A model generated the notes under the pieces. That model searched no databases. It was not told the origin of the DNA and worked only from the letters and a program-made list of their open reading frames with translations. Positions 40,483 to 51,946 of a stretch of DNA of 64,000 nt are shown here, piece after piece. The stretch's first letter is position 1; each line of letters starts with the position of its first letter. The stretch is taken from contig NC_081183.1 in assembly GCF_029867415.1 (NCBI RefSeq), positions 145,944,798-146,008,797 of the forward strand, in the 5' to 3' direction. The position numbers were made by a program, and so were the translations under genes. The DNA comes from Vicia villosa (lineage: Eukaryota; Streptophyta; Magnoliopsida; Fabales; Fabaceae).

Positions 40483-40690
40483 ATGACTAAATCGGATATC
40501 ACAGTTTTTCGGAGACAACAATTTTGGGTTGTAGAAAATGAAGATGCAAACAATTTTAACTCAATGAGAAGTGTATTGGAGCTATGACAAAAGCAGAGAA
40601 AATCGAGATGGTGGATATGGATAAAATTGCCATTATCTTGTGTCTCGGGATAAAATTTTTAAAAAAAGTTGTCAGGGAATAGCAGACTTG
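40483..40690 (+). pseudogene. copia gag, N-terminal relic
   Basis: MTKSDITVFRRQ at 40483, then after a frameshift IGAMTKAEKIEMVDMDKIAI, LCLG and KFLKKVV, resembling the start of copia gag. Interrupted at about 40690 by a 2.5-kb composite insertion; gag resumes near 43190. Confidence 0.6.
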
Positions 40691-41016
40691 ACCCAAGGGC
40701 AAGGCAAGCAAAACCATTGCCTTGGGCCTCACCATTTTATCCCATAAACCAGGCCTCCAACTCCGTAAACAAATATAATTAAACAGACGAAAATACTTTG
40801 TATCGTAACCCCATGCAAGACCGATCCAACACATATTAAAGATTAAGGCGTTTTAAAATAATTTTTTTAATTTATTAATAATTATATCTTTAATTAAAAT
40901 TTACGTAACATAAGAAATTGTTTATTTAGTTGTTATAATCAATTTTGTTTAATTTATTTTTAAATTAATAATAAAAATAATCATTTAATTATTTTTGCTG
41001 TGACGTTGTTGATATT

Positions 41017-41542
41017 AGGGTTAAGTATGTTTTTGATCCCTATAAATATCTCAAATTTCTTTTTTAGTCCCTATTAAAAAAATGATATAGTTTGGTCCTC
41101 ACAAAATTATTATGCATGTAGTTTTAGTCTCTACTGTTAAACATATGTGTATTTTTGAATGATTATTTTACAGACATGTTGAAAATGTTGTAAAAAGTTC
41201 CTCGAAAAAAAAAGGAACTCAAAATTTGATTTCTAAATCACGATTTCCATTACTTTTATCATTATCTTTTAGAATTTAAAAAAAAATCATATTTAATTCT
41301 TCTCATTTTAAAAATTATATAATTTAGTAAGGAAATATTTAATATTCTAAACACGTATGAAAAAAATTATTCAATAAATTAAAATTTTAAGGATAATTAA
41401 ACAGTTTTCAAAATTTTAAAAAATAAAAGGGACTAAAACTAAATGCATAAAATTTTTATAGGGACTAAAATATGTCATTTTTTAATAAGGACTAAAAATA
41501 AAATTTGATATATTTATAAGGACAAAAAAAATAGTTAACCCT
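41017..41542. mobile_element. Long-TIR MITE (MULE-like, GGGTTAA ends)
   Basis: Ends AGGGTTAAGTATGTTTTTGA and its reverse-complement counterpart (41523-41542, TTAACCCT at the end). The arms match with moderate divergence over about 130 bp and contain TTTTTAGTCC / GGACTAAAA motifs. 526 bp. The target duplication is not clean. Such ends are common in legume Mutator-type MITEs. Confidence 0.8.
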
Positions 41543-41735
41543 AAAATATTAAAATAAAATTTTCTTAACTTCAATTTGATAAAAACACAACATTTATAAA
41601 AATTATTATTACTCTTTAAGTAATATAAAGATTTAAATTAATCAAATTTATTTATATAATTAAAAATATTAATTAGTGCAATATTTTTCTTATAAAATTA
41701 ATAATATATTCATAAAGATGAATGAGTGAATAGTA

Positions 41736-41796
<61 letters not shown>
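41736..41796. repeat. (ATT)n microsatellite
   Basis: About 20 ATT units. Confidence 0.97.
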
Positions 41797-41797
<1 letters not shown>

Positions 41798-43013
41798 ATA
41801 ATATAAAGAGAAAACAAAATTGCTAACTGCTAAGCAAATGACACCAATTTATTCTTTACTATGTATTAGATATGGTTTAAGTTACAAATGAGTAAGATGT
41901 AGGAATATATCAAGGCTTTGTTTGTTAGTTTGGAAGGGATGGGAGAGTAGAACTTTGAAAAATAGAAAGAATTTGATGAAAAGAATAAAAAAAAATTAGG
42001 TATGAGGGTTTTTGAGGGTTTGATTTTATTTATAACACCAAAAATCCTATAAAATGAGTGAACTAAAAAATTGTATTGAAGAAGGGTTTTGGAGGACTTA
42101 CATAAATTTTTCAAATATCTTTTAGGTTGTTATAATATTCTGAATATTAAAAATATAGTAATGATAATGACTCTTTTATCATTCTAACTATTTTTTTTTA
42201 AAATGTCAAATATTTTCTATATTTTTTGAAAGTTTTTTCCGTCTCCTTTCTTTCAAACTCGCAAACAAAATCTTAAAACTCCTGTAACCTACAAGTGCTT
42301 AATTCGGCTCTTACTGCTCTACTTTGAGAGTCTTATTTTTATCAAATCATTACTCCATTTTTAGAGTCTTATTTTTATCAATTTTCCCATGTTTTATGAT
42401 AAATTTAATCATTTATTTTAAATTTTTATAAATATTCTTTTATAAATATTTTTTTTATTTTTTATTTGACAAAATTATATATAATTTGATTTTGATATCT
42501 TATCTATTTTCATTTGATCATAAATTATTTTCATTATTGTTTATACATGGATAAAAATACATCTTTTTAATGAATAATTTTAAATGATGTTTTTAAAATA
42601 CTAATAATTTTGTAATATAATTCTTAAATTATATAATTATAATAAATAATTATTTTTATTATATAGCTCAACAAATACATAAAATTAGTAAATTTAATTC
42701 ACGTTATTAAGATGGTAAAAAGTAATATGATAATTTTAAAATTTTAATTAAGGATAAATTAATAAAATCAATATATTTTAACATTTATTTATTAATTTTA
42801 TATTATTTAGAGACTTAATGAAAAAAATAAAATTTAAGAAATTTATTGATGGTTTCTTTTATTTCAAAATAACAAATTAATGCAAATTTATTAATATATA
42901 TTTTTCAGTTATAAAATTATTTATCTAAAATTTTGCCTTTGTCTCCAAATTTGATGGGTTGGCCTCGAGGAGTAGACTGCAACTTCTATATGGACAAACC
43001 TTGAATCATTGTA

Positions 43014-43158
43014 CACCCTTTGGTCACATTTATAAGCAAAATTGACTTTTTTGGTATATTTAACCATTAATGTATGTAGTCCATATATAGATTACATACA
43101 TTAATAGTCAAATGTAAGAAACAAAATTTAATTTGCTTATAAATGTGATCAGAGGGTG
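43014..43158. mobile_element. Stowaway-type MITE (Tc1/mariner), TA target duplication
   Basis: Ends CACCCTTTGGTCACATTTAT and GATCAGAGGGTG are inverted repeats that extend inward through GCTTATAAATGTGATC. TA dinucleotides flank both ends (43012-43013, 43159-43160). 145 bp hairpin. The CTCCCT(C/T)-like start followed by a TTATAAG block is typical of Stowaway. Confidence 0.88.
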
Positions 43159-43189
43159 TATATGACCAAGTCTGCTCATAGGTTGTGCC

Positions 43190-43403
43190 TGAAATAATAA
43201 ATCTACTCTTTCTAAATGGTGGAGAAAAATATATAGTGGAGCAGTTGACATAATTTCCCAAGATTATTGATGATCTTGAGAATATTGAGGTTAAGATTGA
43301 TGATGAGGACAAGACTCTACTCTTGTTGAGCTCATTACATATATCCTTTAAGAACTTTAAGGATGCCCTTCTTTATGGAGGACTCGATGGAAGTCCTGCC
43401 TGA
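43190..43403 (+). pseudogene. copia gag, central relic
   Basis: The frame reads IIDDLENIEVKIDDEDKTLL, LLSSLHISFKNFKDALLYG, with one stop upstream: the conserved copia gag core (I..L.....I.DED....LL.SLP.S...F). It is the continuation of the gag at 40483-40690. A solo LTR cuts it at 43409. Confidence 0.8.
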
Positions 43404-43408
43404 AAGGC

Positions 43409-44117
43409 TGACATGTCTCGCCTGAGGGACTTAGCATTTCGTTATCCAAGATGGGCATTATTGTGTCTAGAAGAACTTGGGCTCCTAATATCATCTAAAA
43501 CCCCACAAGGGGAGTACCAGTTCTTGAGATACCCTCATTGGTCACATGTGTAAAATAACTCGCCTTCTTCCAAAGACCTCGTGTCTGAGGAACTGTGTAA
43601 TGTTATATTTTACAAAATGTCTTTCCTAGGACGGTGCCCTGGGGCTGTCCTAGGAGGAGGCGACAAATTAAGGTCACCCGGTGGGAGGTATTGCCTCACA
43701 AATGTAGGAAAAATATGGGATAAGACGTGTCTTGGATAAAGAGAAAGTCAAGGTCATTAGTAACTTACGTCTCTCTTGGAAATAGGGATTCAATCGTCAC
43801 TATTTGACTAAGTGAGTGGTGGCCTTTTCTAAGGAAACCCTAGGTCCAAGAGATCCATATAAATACATCACCCCTCAAGGGGAAGAGACAAACTCTCGAT
43901 CATTCCCAACTTATAGAACCTAAAAGAGCAGCATGCTCCCTGTAATTGCAACACCCTCATTAACATAATCTCTCACATGTAACCAAGCAGCGCCGGTCGC
44001 CTGTAGGACCTCTCACCTCATGTGAGTTGGTCCTTAAAACAACCTAAAAAACCATTGTATATGGCTTCTCGCCGCCATGAGTAAGCCCTCACTACCAAAA
44101 TGTGTTATATACCTACA
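43409..44117 (+). mobile_element. Solo LTR, 709 bp, AAGGC target duplication
   Basis: Starts TGACATGTCTCGCCTGAGGG, ends GTTATATACCTACA. Exact AAGGC on both sides (43404-43408 and 44118-44122). GC-richer than its surroundings, with a TATAAATA box (43857-43864) and CCTCAAGGGGA palindromes. No internal coding sequence. Probably Ty3/gypsy by style; the family is not certain. Confidence 0.9.
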
Positions 44118-44161
44118 AAGGCCTCTGAGTCTCCCTTCCCTTTAAGGGGGAACATGCACAC

Positions 44162-44919
44162 ATGTACTTTTTAACTAGTACAATTTGCAAATTAACAAAA
44201 TCCATTTATGTACTAAAGCAAGCGTCTCGTCAATGGTATCACAAGTTTCATGAAGTAATTCTCTCATTTGGTTTTGAGGTGAATTTGTTGAAGATAGTTG
44301 GGGTGTTAGGAAGATATTTAAGCAATCCAGAAATGGATCATTGGAAAGCAGCCAAAAAGGTTATGAGGTATTTAAAGATGATAAAGATTGTATGCTCACA
44401 TATAGGAGGTCAGTCGAGTTAGAGATCATTGGATACTTTGACTCAGATTTTGTTGGATGCCAAGATAATAAAATATCCACTTCAGGCTATATCTACATGT
44501 TGGCTGGTGGTGCAGTTTCTTGGCGCAATGCTAAGTAAACTCTTAGTCCTATGGCTTCATCCACTATGGAAACTGAATTTATAGCATGTTATAAGACATC
44601 CAACCATGATATTTGGTTGAGGAACCTTGTCACTGGGATGCAATATATTCAAGAAATTGAAAGACCATTTAAGTTATATTGTGACAACAAATCAACCACC
44701 CTATCTACCAATAATAATAGGAGCTCAATCAAGTCAAAACACATTGACATCAAGTTCCTAGTTACTAAGGAAAGAGTGCAAAGTGGACAAATTTCCATTG
44801 AACACTTAGAGACAAACTCCATGGTAGCAGATCCTCTTACAAAAGGTCTTCCACCCAAGGTTTTTTATGAGTACACTGATAACATGGGTGTTTTACGGTT
44901 CAAGGAATCTTTAGTTTAG
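44162..44919 (+). pseudogene. copia RT (end) and RNase H relic
   Basis: [20 protein letters not shown] (44201 on) matches copia RT KSLYGLKQ..RQWY.KF. A deletion then jumps to [20 protein letters not shown]. After frameshifts it reads [82 protein letters not shown]: the complete copia RNase H order (D..D...E...D). Stop TAG at 44917-44919, then a polypurine-like GTGGGAGTT. Same orientation as the gag relics, so probably one element. Confidence 0.9.
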
Positions 44920-45429
44920 TGGGAGTTAGTCATTTATGAAATTTATGTTCTATGTTTGGTATTATGTATGCATACTATGATTTTGGATATTTTCCAACTA
45001 ATAAATTTTGATATTCAACTATTTACACTTTCTTCATTTATAAAGCGATCAAAATACACGGTTTATCTGGATTCTCTCTTCATCTCCATCAAAAAAGATT
45101 CAAGGAACCCTAAGAAACTCTACAAATTGGAAGATCACATACCCGTAAACTTTCAACGATTTTAATGACAAAATTATATACGCTTTCACTTTCATCTCTC
45201 ATTGAATTATGGTATGAGTTTAATGGATATGATTCGAAGGCATATTTGACTCATAGGGATTAGTTTAGAGCTCTATTCTTGATTTCTATATCAATTAATA
45301 TCATAAGGTTATGAAAAAATCCTACAACTCTTACTCATTCAGAAGCTCTAGTTACAAAGTCACATGTGAGAAACTAAACCTTTTTTTAATAAGAACAAAT
45401 ATGAGAATTGTGGCAAATCAAGAAGTAAG
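44920..45429. other. Remnant 3' flank of copia element, no gene
   Basis: Follows the polypurine-like tract. Does not match the proposed 5' LTR at 39926, so the 3' LTR is lost or belongs to another family. Confidence 0.35.
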
Positions 45430-46570
45430 TTAAGAATTAAAATAGAAATTAAATGATACAATTGTGCAAGGCGAGACACATATATAGAGAAATTTTAATA
45501 TCCTCAAAGGAGATTATTCAAGGAAAATGGATGAAGACAATGAGAAGAAAAATGATAAAGATATTGATCCAATTACATGTGATAGAAAAGTCTTGTACTA
45601 TGTTACTTCTATGCGTCATTTCTTCTCATCTTATACTGGTTGTGATTTTGAAACAGTAAAAAAAAGGAAATGAATGAGATTTTGAAATTGTTGATACAAG
45701 AGGTGTTTGTGTTGAACTAGTGTTGGATGTCAACTTCAACTGAAGTATATTAGACATGTTTGTCTCAACTTGATTTCTAAACAAGTCTTGAATATTAAGG
45801 ATTATCACACTTACTTTGGTGGTATTGGCACAATTACGATCACCAAATGGTAAGTAGTTGTAGGAAAAAATAAAAATCTCACAAATTTTGGGGTGTGTAT
45901 AAAGTTTTGCAAGGATGAAATGAATTTAGTGATTTACGGCATACACGCATTGGTCACTTGAGTGAAAAAAGATTTAACATTCTTGCAAATAAATATTTTC
46001 TTCCAGTGAAAGACGCCCTTCTAAAAACTTTCCTTTTTAGTGGTAATAAACATTGAATTTATTTTCATAATTCTTATCGTCATTGTAGACCAAATATTCT
46101 AAATTTAATTTTCAATGACGTTTGCATAATGAATGCTAAATATTTAGGTGTTGCATCATGTTTTGTTACTTTTACTAAGGACCACTAGAAAGTGAAAACT
46201 TTCATTTTAAAATCTATAGTTTGTGTACTAGGTATCTTCAAACACTTTCATGTGAGTGGTGAAGGGAAAAAAGGAAGGAAATTGAAATGTGTCTACAGAT
46301 AATGGTGGTGAATAAAAAGGTCTATTTGAAGAATACTGCAAAGAGTATGGAATCAATTTTGAGAAAAGAGTTTCAAACACACCTTAACATAATAAAGTTG
46401 TAGAGAGCATGAGTTGTAGCATTAATAATAGAATCAAACAAACTTCTCCTAGTTAAAATTGATTTAAATCTTTTAAGGTGCAACAATGGCAGTGAGAGTC
46501 GATTTGATCAATATTTATCCTTCTTTTCTACTTTATATGGATGTTCCAAATAGAGTATGTACATGACCAT

Positions 46571-46997
46571 GGGCCAGTTTGTTTCGGTTTTAAAAAAATA
46601 GATTTTCTAAATCCGTTTTTCAAAATATTACAAGTTTTTTTATATTCGTTTTTTCTAAAATGAAACATTAATTTTGACATCTTATAACATAAACATACAT
46701 AATTGAAGACCAAAACTTAGTCAAAATCATAATTTTTTCAAAAAGTTGTATTTCAAAAATGATTTTTATGAAAATCTATTTGAAATAGCTTCAAAATTAA
46801 GTGATTTTTTGAAATTTTGATATCCAAATTTTTTCCCCATAAAAAGATGAAATACCTTAAATCACATTTTAAGAATAACTATTCAAACAAAATTTTCATT
46901 TGAAGCTTTTATAAAAAGTTTTTTGTAAAAATTTTTTTTGCAAAATTTGGTAACACTATAAAAATCATTTTAAAAAAAAGCCAAAACAAACGGGCCC
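46571..46997. mobile_element. MITE with GGGCC ends inside copia integrase
   Basis: Ends GGGCCAGTTTGTTTCGGTTT and (reverse complement) GGGCCCGTTTGTTTTGGCTT. Flanked by CAT on both sides (46568-46570, 46998-47000). 427 bp, A/T-rich with internal AAAAT/ATTTT palindromes. A 3-bp duplication fits PIF/Harbinger or CACTA; CAT is not the usual TWA, so the superfamily is uncertain. Confidence 0.8.
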
Positions 46998-47970
46998 CAT
47001 ATCTCTGGTAGGATTATAGTTTCATTATAGGAATTTTGTTCACATTCATGAGATGCGATGTCTAAGCTTGATAGGAGGTTAAAACATTGTGTGTTTATGA
47101 TTAATGATCATGAAAAGTTTGGTAATAGATTGTGGGCTCCAATGGGAAAGGAAATTATCATAAGTGGTGATGTAATACTTTTTGAAGACCAAATCATTCA
47201 AGATTTTTGTAATGATGAGAAATAACAATATGTGCTAGAAGTTATATTGATGTTATCCCCAAGCCCTAATGAATGGAGGAAACATACATATAGATGATGA
47301 GAGTGTAACTATTAGCAATAATCCTATCACGATAAGGCATTTCTAGAGACTCAACCCGAGCCACCCATTGAATTTGAGTTGAGAAGGTCTACAAGAAAGC
47401 ACATAGTTTCTCAAAGATATCTTCCATATAAGTATCTGATGATCACATATAGTTTGAAGAGAAAAAATCTCAGCCAAGATACAACACATCATTGGCTGTG
47501 AAATAATTTTAATAGAAGAATCATGTTATCTTTGAAGATAATTTCTTACCTATCGTGAGGATGACTTATAATAATGTTTTGCTTGATTTAGCAAATAACT
47601 TGAACTTAGAGGTTGAACAATTTGATTTAAAGATGATGTTTGTTCATGGTAGTTTGAAGGAAGAGATCTATATAGAGCAACATGAGGGATTTTAAGTCAA
47701 AGGAAATGAAGAGTTTATTTGTAGGTTGAAGAAAAGTTTATACAAACATAAGCAAGCACTACAAAAATGGTACAAGAAGTTTGAATCTTTTATGAAGAAG
47801 AATGAGAATTGTAAACTGTTGTTGATCATTGCGTGTTTGTTCTTAAATTCTTTAATGATGATTTCTTATCATTCTCTTGTTGTGATTAAATTCTTTAATT
47901 ATGATTTTATCATTCTCTTGTTGCGTGTTGATGAAATTTTGATTGTTGGTCATAACACTAAGAAGATTTA

Positions 47971-48766
47971 GTTACCGTTTGAACTGACTTTTTGTTGACT
48001 TATCTTTTACTTTAAAGGAGAAGTAGGGCCAAACAATATTTAGAAAAACCTCCTTAAAAAATGACTTTTATTTTATGAGTAAAAATACAATTTAAGGAGC
48101 TTCTATAAAAGTACTTGAAAGTTACTTTATAATAATTTTTTGAAACGTTTACTTGTACATAATTATATATTTTCGAATATCAGTGAACACAATTTATAAT
48201 ATCACAGTATTATAAATTATTTTTTAATTCTTCGTTCCAATATACATTTTCATAATTCTTCCCATATTATTTTATTTTATCTAATTAAAAAAAAATTATT
48301 CATTCACGTGCCAATATTATCTTCACATATTTTCAAATATTTATAAAAAAAATATTCATTTAATTATCTTAACATATTTCATATCTTTTAGTATTATAGT
48401 AGTATTTTATTTTAATTTGTATCCATTTTTGAGTAAAATATTTTTACACATATATCTAATATTTTATTATTTTAAAAGTATGAACAAAAATCAGTATTTT
48501 CACTCGCAAATATTTTATATTAAACATTGTATTAAATTTAGATGAAAAATCATATTTTATTATTTTCTCACTTTTTTAGATTATTTCATCAATATATTAA
48601 ATAAAATATTTTCATAGATATATATCAAACGATTTAATTATTTTTTTGTAAGTTGAAAAATTATAAATATTATCAAACAACTTTAACTTTATTTATAAAG
48701 CTCTTATTTTCCACTTCAACTTAAAAGTAACTTTTACAGCCGAAAAAAGCTCGGTCAAACCGTACC
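47971..48766. mobile_element. DNA-transposon remnant inside copia RT
   Basis: Ends GTTACCGTTTGAACTGACTT and the reverse complement of AGCTCGGTCAAACCGTACC, imperfect inverted repeats of about 25 bp with subterminal AAAAGTAAC/TTTACTTT. It exactly separates the two RT pieces. About 796 bp. No clean target duplication and no transposase. Confidence 0.65.
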
Positions 48767-48984
48767 TCAATACTTAAAGAAAAATTTAAGCAAGTCATTT
48801 GGAATGAAGGACTTTGATATTGCACAAAAGAAAAATACTTGACATTATTATTTAAAATACCGCACTTATATTTTATTGCATAATTTCATTTTCCCCCTTA
48901 ATTTCGCAATCAATTTTGTTATGAAAATCTTATTTATTTGCTCTTTACTAGGAATATTATGCTAGTAGAGGTTTATTATTAGTC

Positions 48985-50335
48985 TTTTTTTAGTTGATAA
49001 AGGAGAGGGCCTAAGCCCAAAAAGAAAAAACAACTACTCTAAAGCTACAATAGGATAATCCCAGAAACATTAGACTCCAACAAAGGCTTAAGGAAGCCAT
49101 GCGCTTTGTCGTAGTACACAAATCTCTTTCCAGTAAACCCAAGATTTGCCAAGTAATTCGCACACGCATTCACACATCTGTAGATATGCGATATAACAAC
49201 TATCTCCATAAGACACATAATCTGCATAATGTTTCGAAGAATAGAGACACACTCCACATGACCCACCTCTCCTGCCTCCATAACTTTTACTACCAGCATA
49301 GAGTCACCATTAATCTCCACTCTATTATACCTCAACCATTTTGTAAGCTTCAAGCCTTCAAACACTCCCCATAACTCCACCAATATAGCACTACTATTTC
49401 CCACATATTTTGAGAAACTTCATTTCCACTCCCTTTTATGGTCTTTAAGAACACTCGCACACCCCGACACATTATATGTTTTGCTAGCACCATCCGTATT
49501 CAGTTTAATTACACTCCTTGTTGGAGGGACCCAACCACTAAATTTATTCCCACTACCCTCTTCTCTAATTGTTATGTACAACTTAATGGCTTGCTTATTA
49601 TCTTCATTCCTTTTTAAAAATATGAATGATAGGATCAAGAGGTCTCACATAATTTTCATCATGTTCTTCTTGGTTTCTCCACGACCACAACGCATGACAC
49701 ACTATAATTCATATGTCACTCCAATCATTAGTATCCATGCCACTATAGTTGATATTAATCCTTATCCACTTGATCAAATTCGCTGAGAAAAACTTCATAC
49801 TAATATCACTTGGAACGAGACTTTTCCAAACCTGCATGCATTTTCGACAGTCCTGCAACGCATGCAGACTGGTTTCACAGACAGCTCCACAAAGCTTGCA
49901 TCCCGCACTTCCGAGGCATTTATTGTTCTTGCTAAGTTTTGTTAGCAATCGGTTATGTTTGAGCAGTCACATGAAGGTCTTGCATCTCTGCGGAACCGAC
50001 ACCTTCCAAATTTTGTTCCAGTCACCATCAACCTCCTTGAAATTGTAACCTTCGAGCTCATTGAACATCTCTCTCACCGAGAATTTGTTGTTACTCGCAC
50101 TGGAAAACAAAAAACGTCAGTACCTTTCCCCTTAATTGAAGGCAATCGAGATTTTAACTTCTCAATCCAATTGATCAAGAAGCCAACTATCGAGAATGTG
50201 TAAGTTTCAGTCCCATCCCTCAGTGACCAAATCACACATGTAAGCTCCACAAAATACATCTGAAATCGTCACATCATAATTGCTCAAACAAAATTCATTT
50301 CCGAGCCAGTTATCCTCCCAGTAGTATGTGTGAAG
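48985..50335 (-). pseudogene. 5'-truncated LINE: RT C-terminus, zf-RVT and RNase H
   Basis: Minus strand from 50335: YYWEDNWLGNEF and ISDVFCG, then zinc-binding CKLCGAVCETSLHALQDCRK (near 49880), then RNase H with KLNTDGAS (first Asp), VELWGVFEGL (Glu), VEINGDSMLVV (second Asp) and NACANYLANLG. These are the zf-RVT and RVT_3 modules of plant L1-type LINEs. Stops at about 50188 and between the RNase H pieces make it dead. The 3' end is a poly-T on plus at 48985-48992. The upstream RT catalytic core is missing. Confidence 0.9.
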
Positions 50336-50999
50336 TATTTATGATCTTTATTGTCTTTTGATCCTTTATTTGCTATTTTGTGTATTACTTAATTTTAGTA
50401 TAAACACACATTTGAGAAGGGCATACTATTAAACTCTTATCTTCTTTATCTAGTATCTTATTCTTTTTTCAATACTTATGTTGCAGCATATTAACTACAT
50501 AAGAAATAAAAATAAAAATTATTTTTAACATATTTTCATCAGATTTTCTTTTACCCTGTCAATTGACAACTAATCATAAATATTGCAAAATTATATGCAT
50601 GAACAATTTTAAAATCTTGTAAAAACAAATGTATTAAATCATAACAAACTTTTCAAAGAATAATGTAGTAGTTTTTTTTCATGCTCATGCTGTTTTTTTA
50701 AACAGTTACAAAGAATATGTGCATTGGTTGCTGTAAGATATTTAATTTTAAGAACTTCATAAGATAATGGCAACAAAAAAATCATGACTTTTGTCTTATA
50801 TATATGCTTGAGAAAGATGTTTCAGATATATATCTCCGAAATCTTGGACAATGATATTATTATTTTTAAATTATCAAAGTTTTGATACATAGTTAGATTA
50901 AAACGACAATAAAAATGCAAAGGGAAAATGATAAGAAATGAAAAATGATAATAAACACAGTATATTGTTCAGAAATAATAAAAAATAATACATAAATTG
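50336..50999. other. AT-rich spacer
   Basis: No gene, TIR or LTR recognised. Confidence 0.4.
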
Positions 51000-51525
51000 T
51001 TCAAAAATATAAAAAAGGCATAGCCCCTCTCAATGATACCTAACTCCAAAGGCTTCTGCCTAATAAACTGTATCCGCTGACAGACCGGTAAGAGATCAGT
51101 GACATGGTCATCTTTCGCCTACTAGTTCTCCAAGATCTCCTCATTAGCTGGCCTAAGTGGACGTCTAGGAGCATCCAGTGTCTTGATAAGGTGTGACACT
51201 GTGTAGAACCATGTTATGTATCCCTCTACATAATGCTAACTGTTGGATGTCTGCATCAATTGATACTCTTGTGGTACCATATGATGCTCATAATCCTCAA
51301 AGATGTCATCGAGATCCCGGCGGACAATGGTGTCGGGAGCAGCCTAAAATGGAGATTTGGGTATGGTCAGAACATAACCAAATCGCCGCATACATCTCTT
51401 CGGAAGATACTGACCATAGTGTCGGTCCCACATGCCAGCCACCCGAAGTACAATGAGATGGAGTCGAATGGGATAATCTATGTGTGATCCTCGAATGACG
51501 TCCATAGGATGTGATCGCGACTTTA
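51000..51525 (-). pseudogene. MAIN-LIKE / plant mobile domain pseudogene, C-terminal part
   Basis: Minus strand reads DHILWTSFEDH, IIPFDSISLYFGWLACGTDT, then in other frames PKRCMRRFGYVLTIPKSPF, APDTIVRRDLDDIFEDYEHH, YITWFYTVSHLIKT, RPLRPANEEILEN and DHVTDLLPVCQRIQFI. These are blocks I know from MAIN-LIKE/PMD proteins of MULE-associated genes. Several stops and frame changes. The N-terminal half is at 55523-56832 beyond a nested LTR stack. Confidence 0.82.
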
Positions 51526-51946
51526 CGTGTCTATAAATCTGATAACTGCAAGTGCACAGTCGTGTCGTGTAGTTTTAAAAAATATCGAATCCACAGGGAC
51601 TATGAATCGATCTACCGTTATCTAAGGTTACTATGTAAAGCTAAGGCTACTAATAATTTGGTTGTTTCTAAGGGAAAAATAGATTGTGAATTCTAAGAAA
51701 TATAATAATAAACGGATATCAGTATGTATTTCGTCTAACTTAGGTGATCCGAAGGTCCATTGGCTATGGTTCTAGTTTAATTAAAAATCTTTATTAATTC
51801 TGTCGTTTAAAAGTCCTCCTCTCAAACTCTCGCTCTGTTGATTTTGACTACTATCCTAACTCATAATGTACGCTCTCGCCATCCCATTAGATTTAGAAAA
51901 GCTTTTTGAAAATAACATAGTTAATAAAATGCTTGTTTTATGAAGA

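Larger units (their letters stand above)
40691..43189. mobile_element. Composite AT-rich insertion inside copia gag
   Basis: Separates the two gag pieces. The left edge has GGCAAGGCAAGCAAAACCAT and TTGCCTTGGGCCTC; the right edge has TTTTGCCTTTGTCTCCAAAT and GGGTTGGCCTCGAGG, perhaps the diverged ends of one DNA element. It contains a long-TIR MITE (41017-41542), an ATT microsatellite and a Stowaway MITE. No transposase frame. Confidence 0.4.
45430..48840 (+). pseudogene. Second copia polyprotein relic (zinc knuckle, integrase, RT), split by two MITEs
   Basis: In order: a CYNCARRDTYIEKF zinc-knuckle-like piece (45459); GCQLQLKYIRHVCLNLIS (protease/gag-pre-integrase, 45730); STDNGGE, FEEYCKEYGINFEKRVS, HNKVVE (integrase core, 46290-46410); SKLDRRLKHCVF and NRLWAPMGKEIIISGDVILF (47060-47190); LELRG.TI.FKDDV, LKKSLYKHKQALQKWYKKFE (47727) and FIILLLRVDEILIVG (47903-47947). 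RT then resumes after a MITE as LKKNLSKSFGMKDFDIAQK (48771). The YVDD catalytic motif has decayed to RVDE. Many stops; no LTRs identified. Confidence 0.88.

Noticed and set aside
49099..50048. Plus-strand frames of 80-101 codons across the LINE
   Set aside because: Antisense shadows of the minus-strand zf-RVT/RNase H relic.
51193..51487. Plus-strand frames of 84-87 codons
   Set aside because: Antisense to the MAIN-LIKE pseudogene, which has recognisable blocks on minus.
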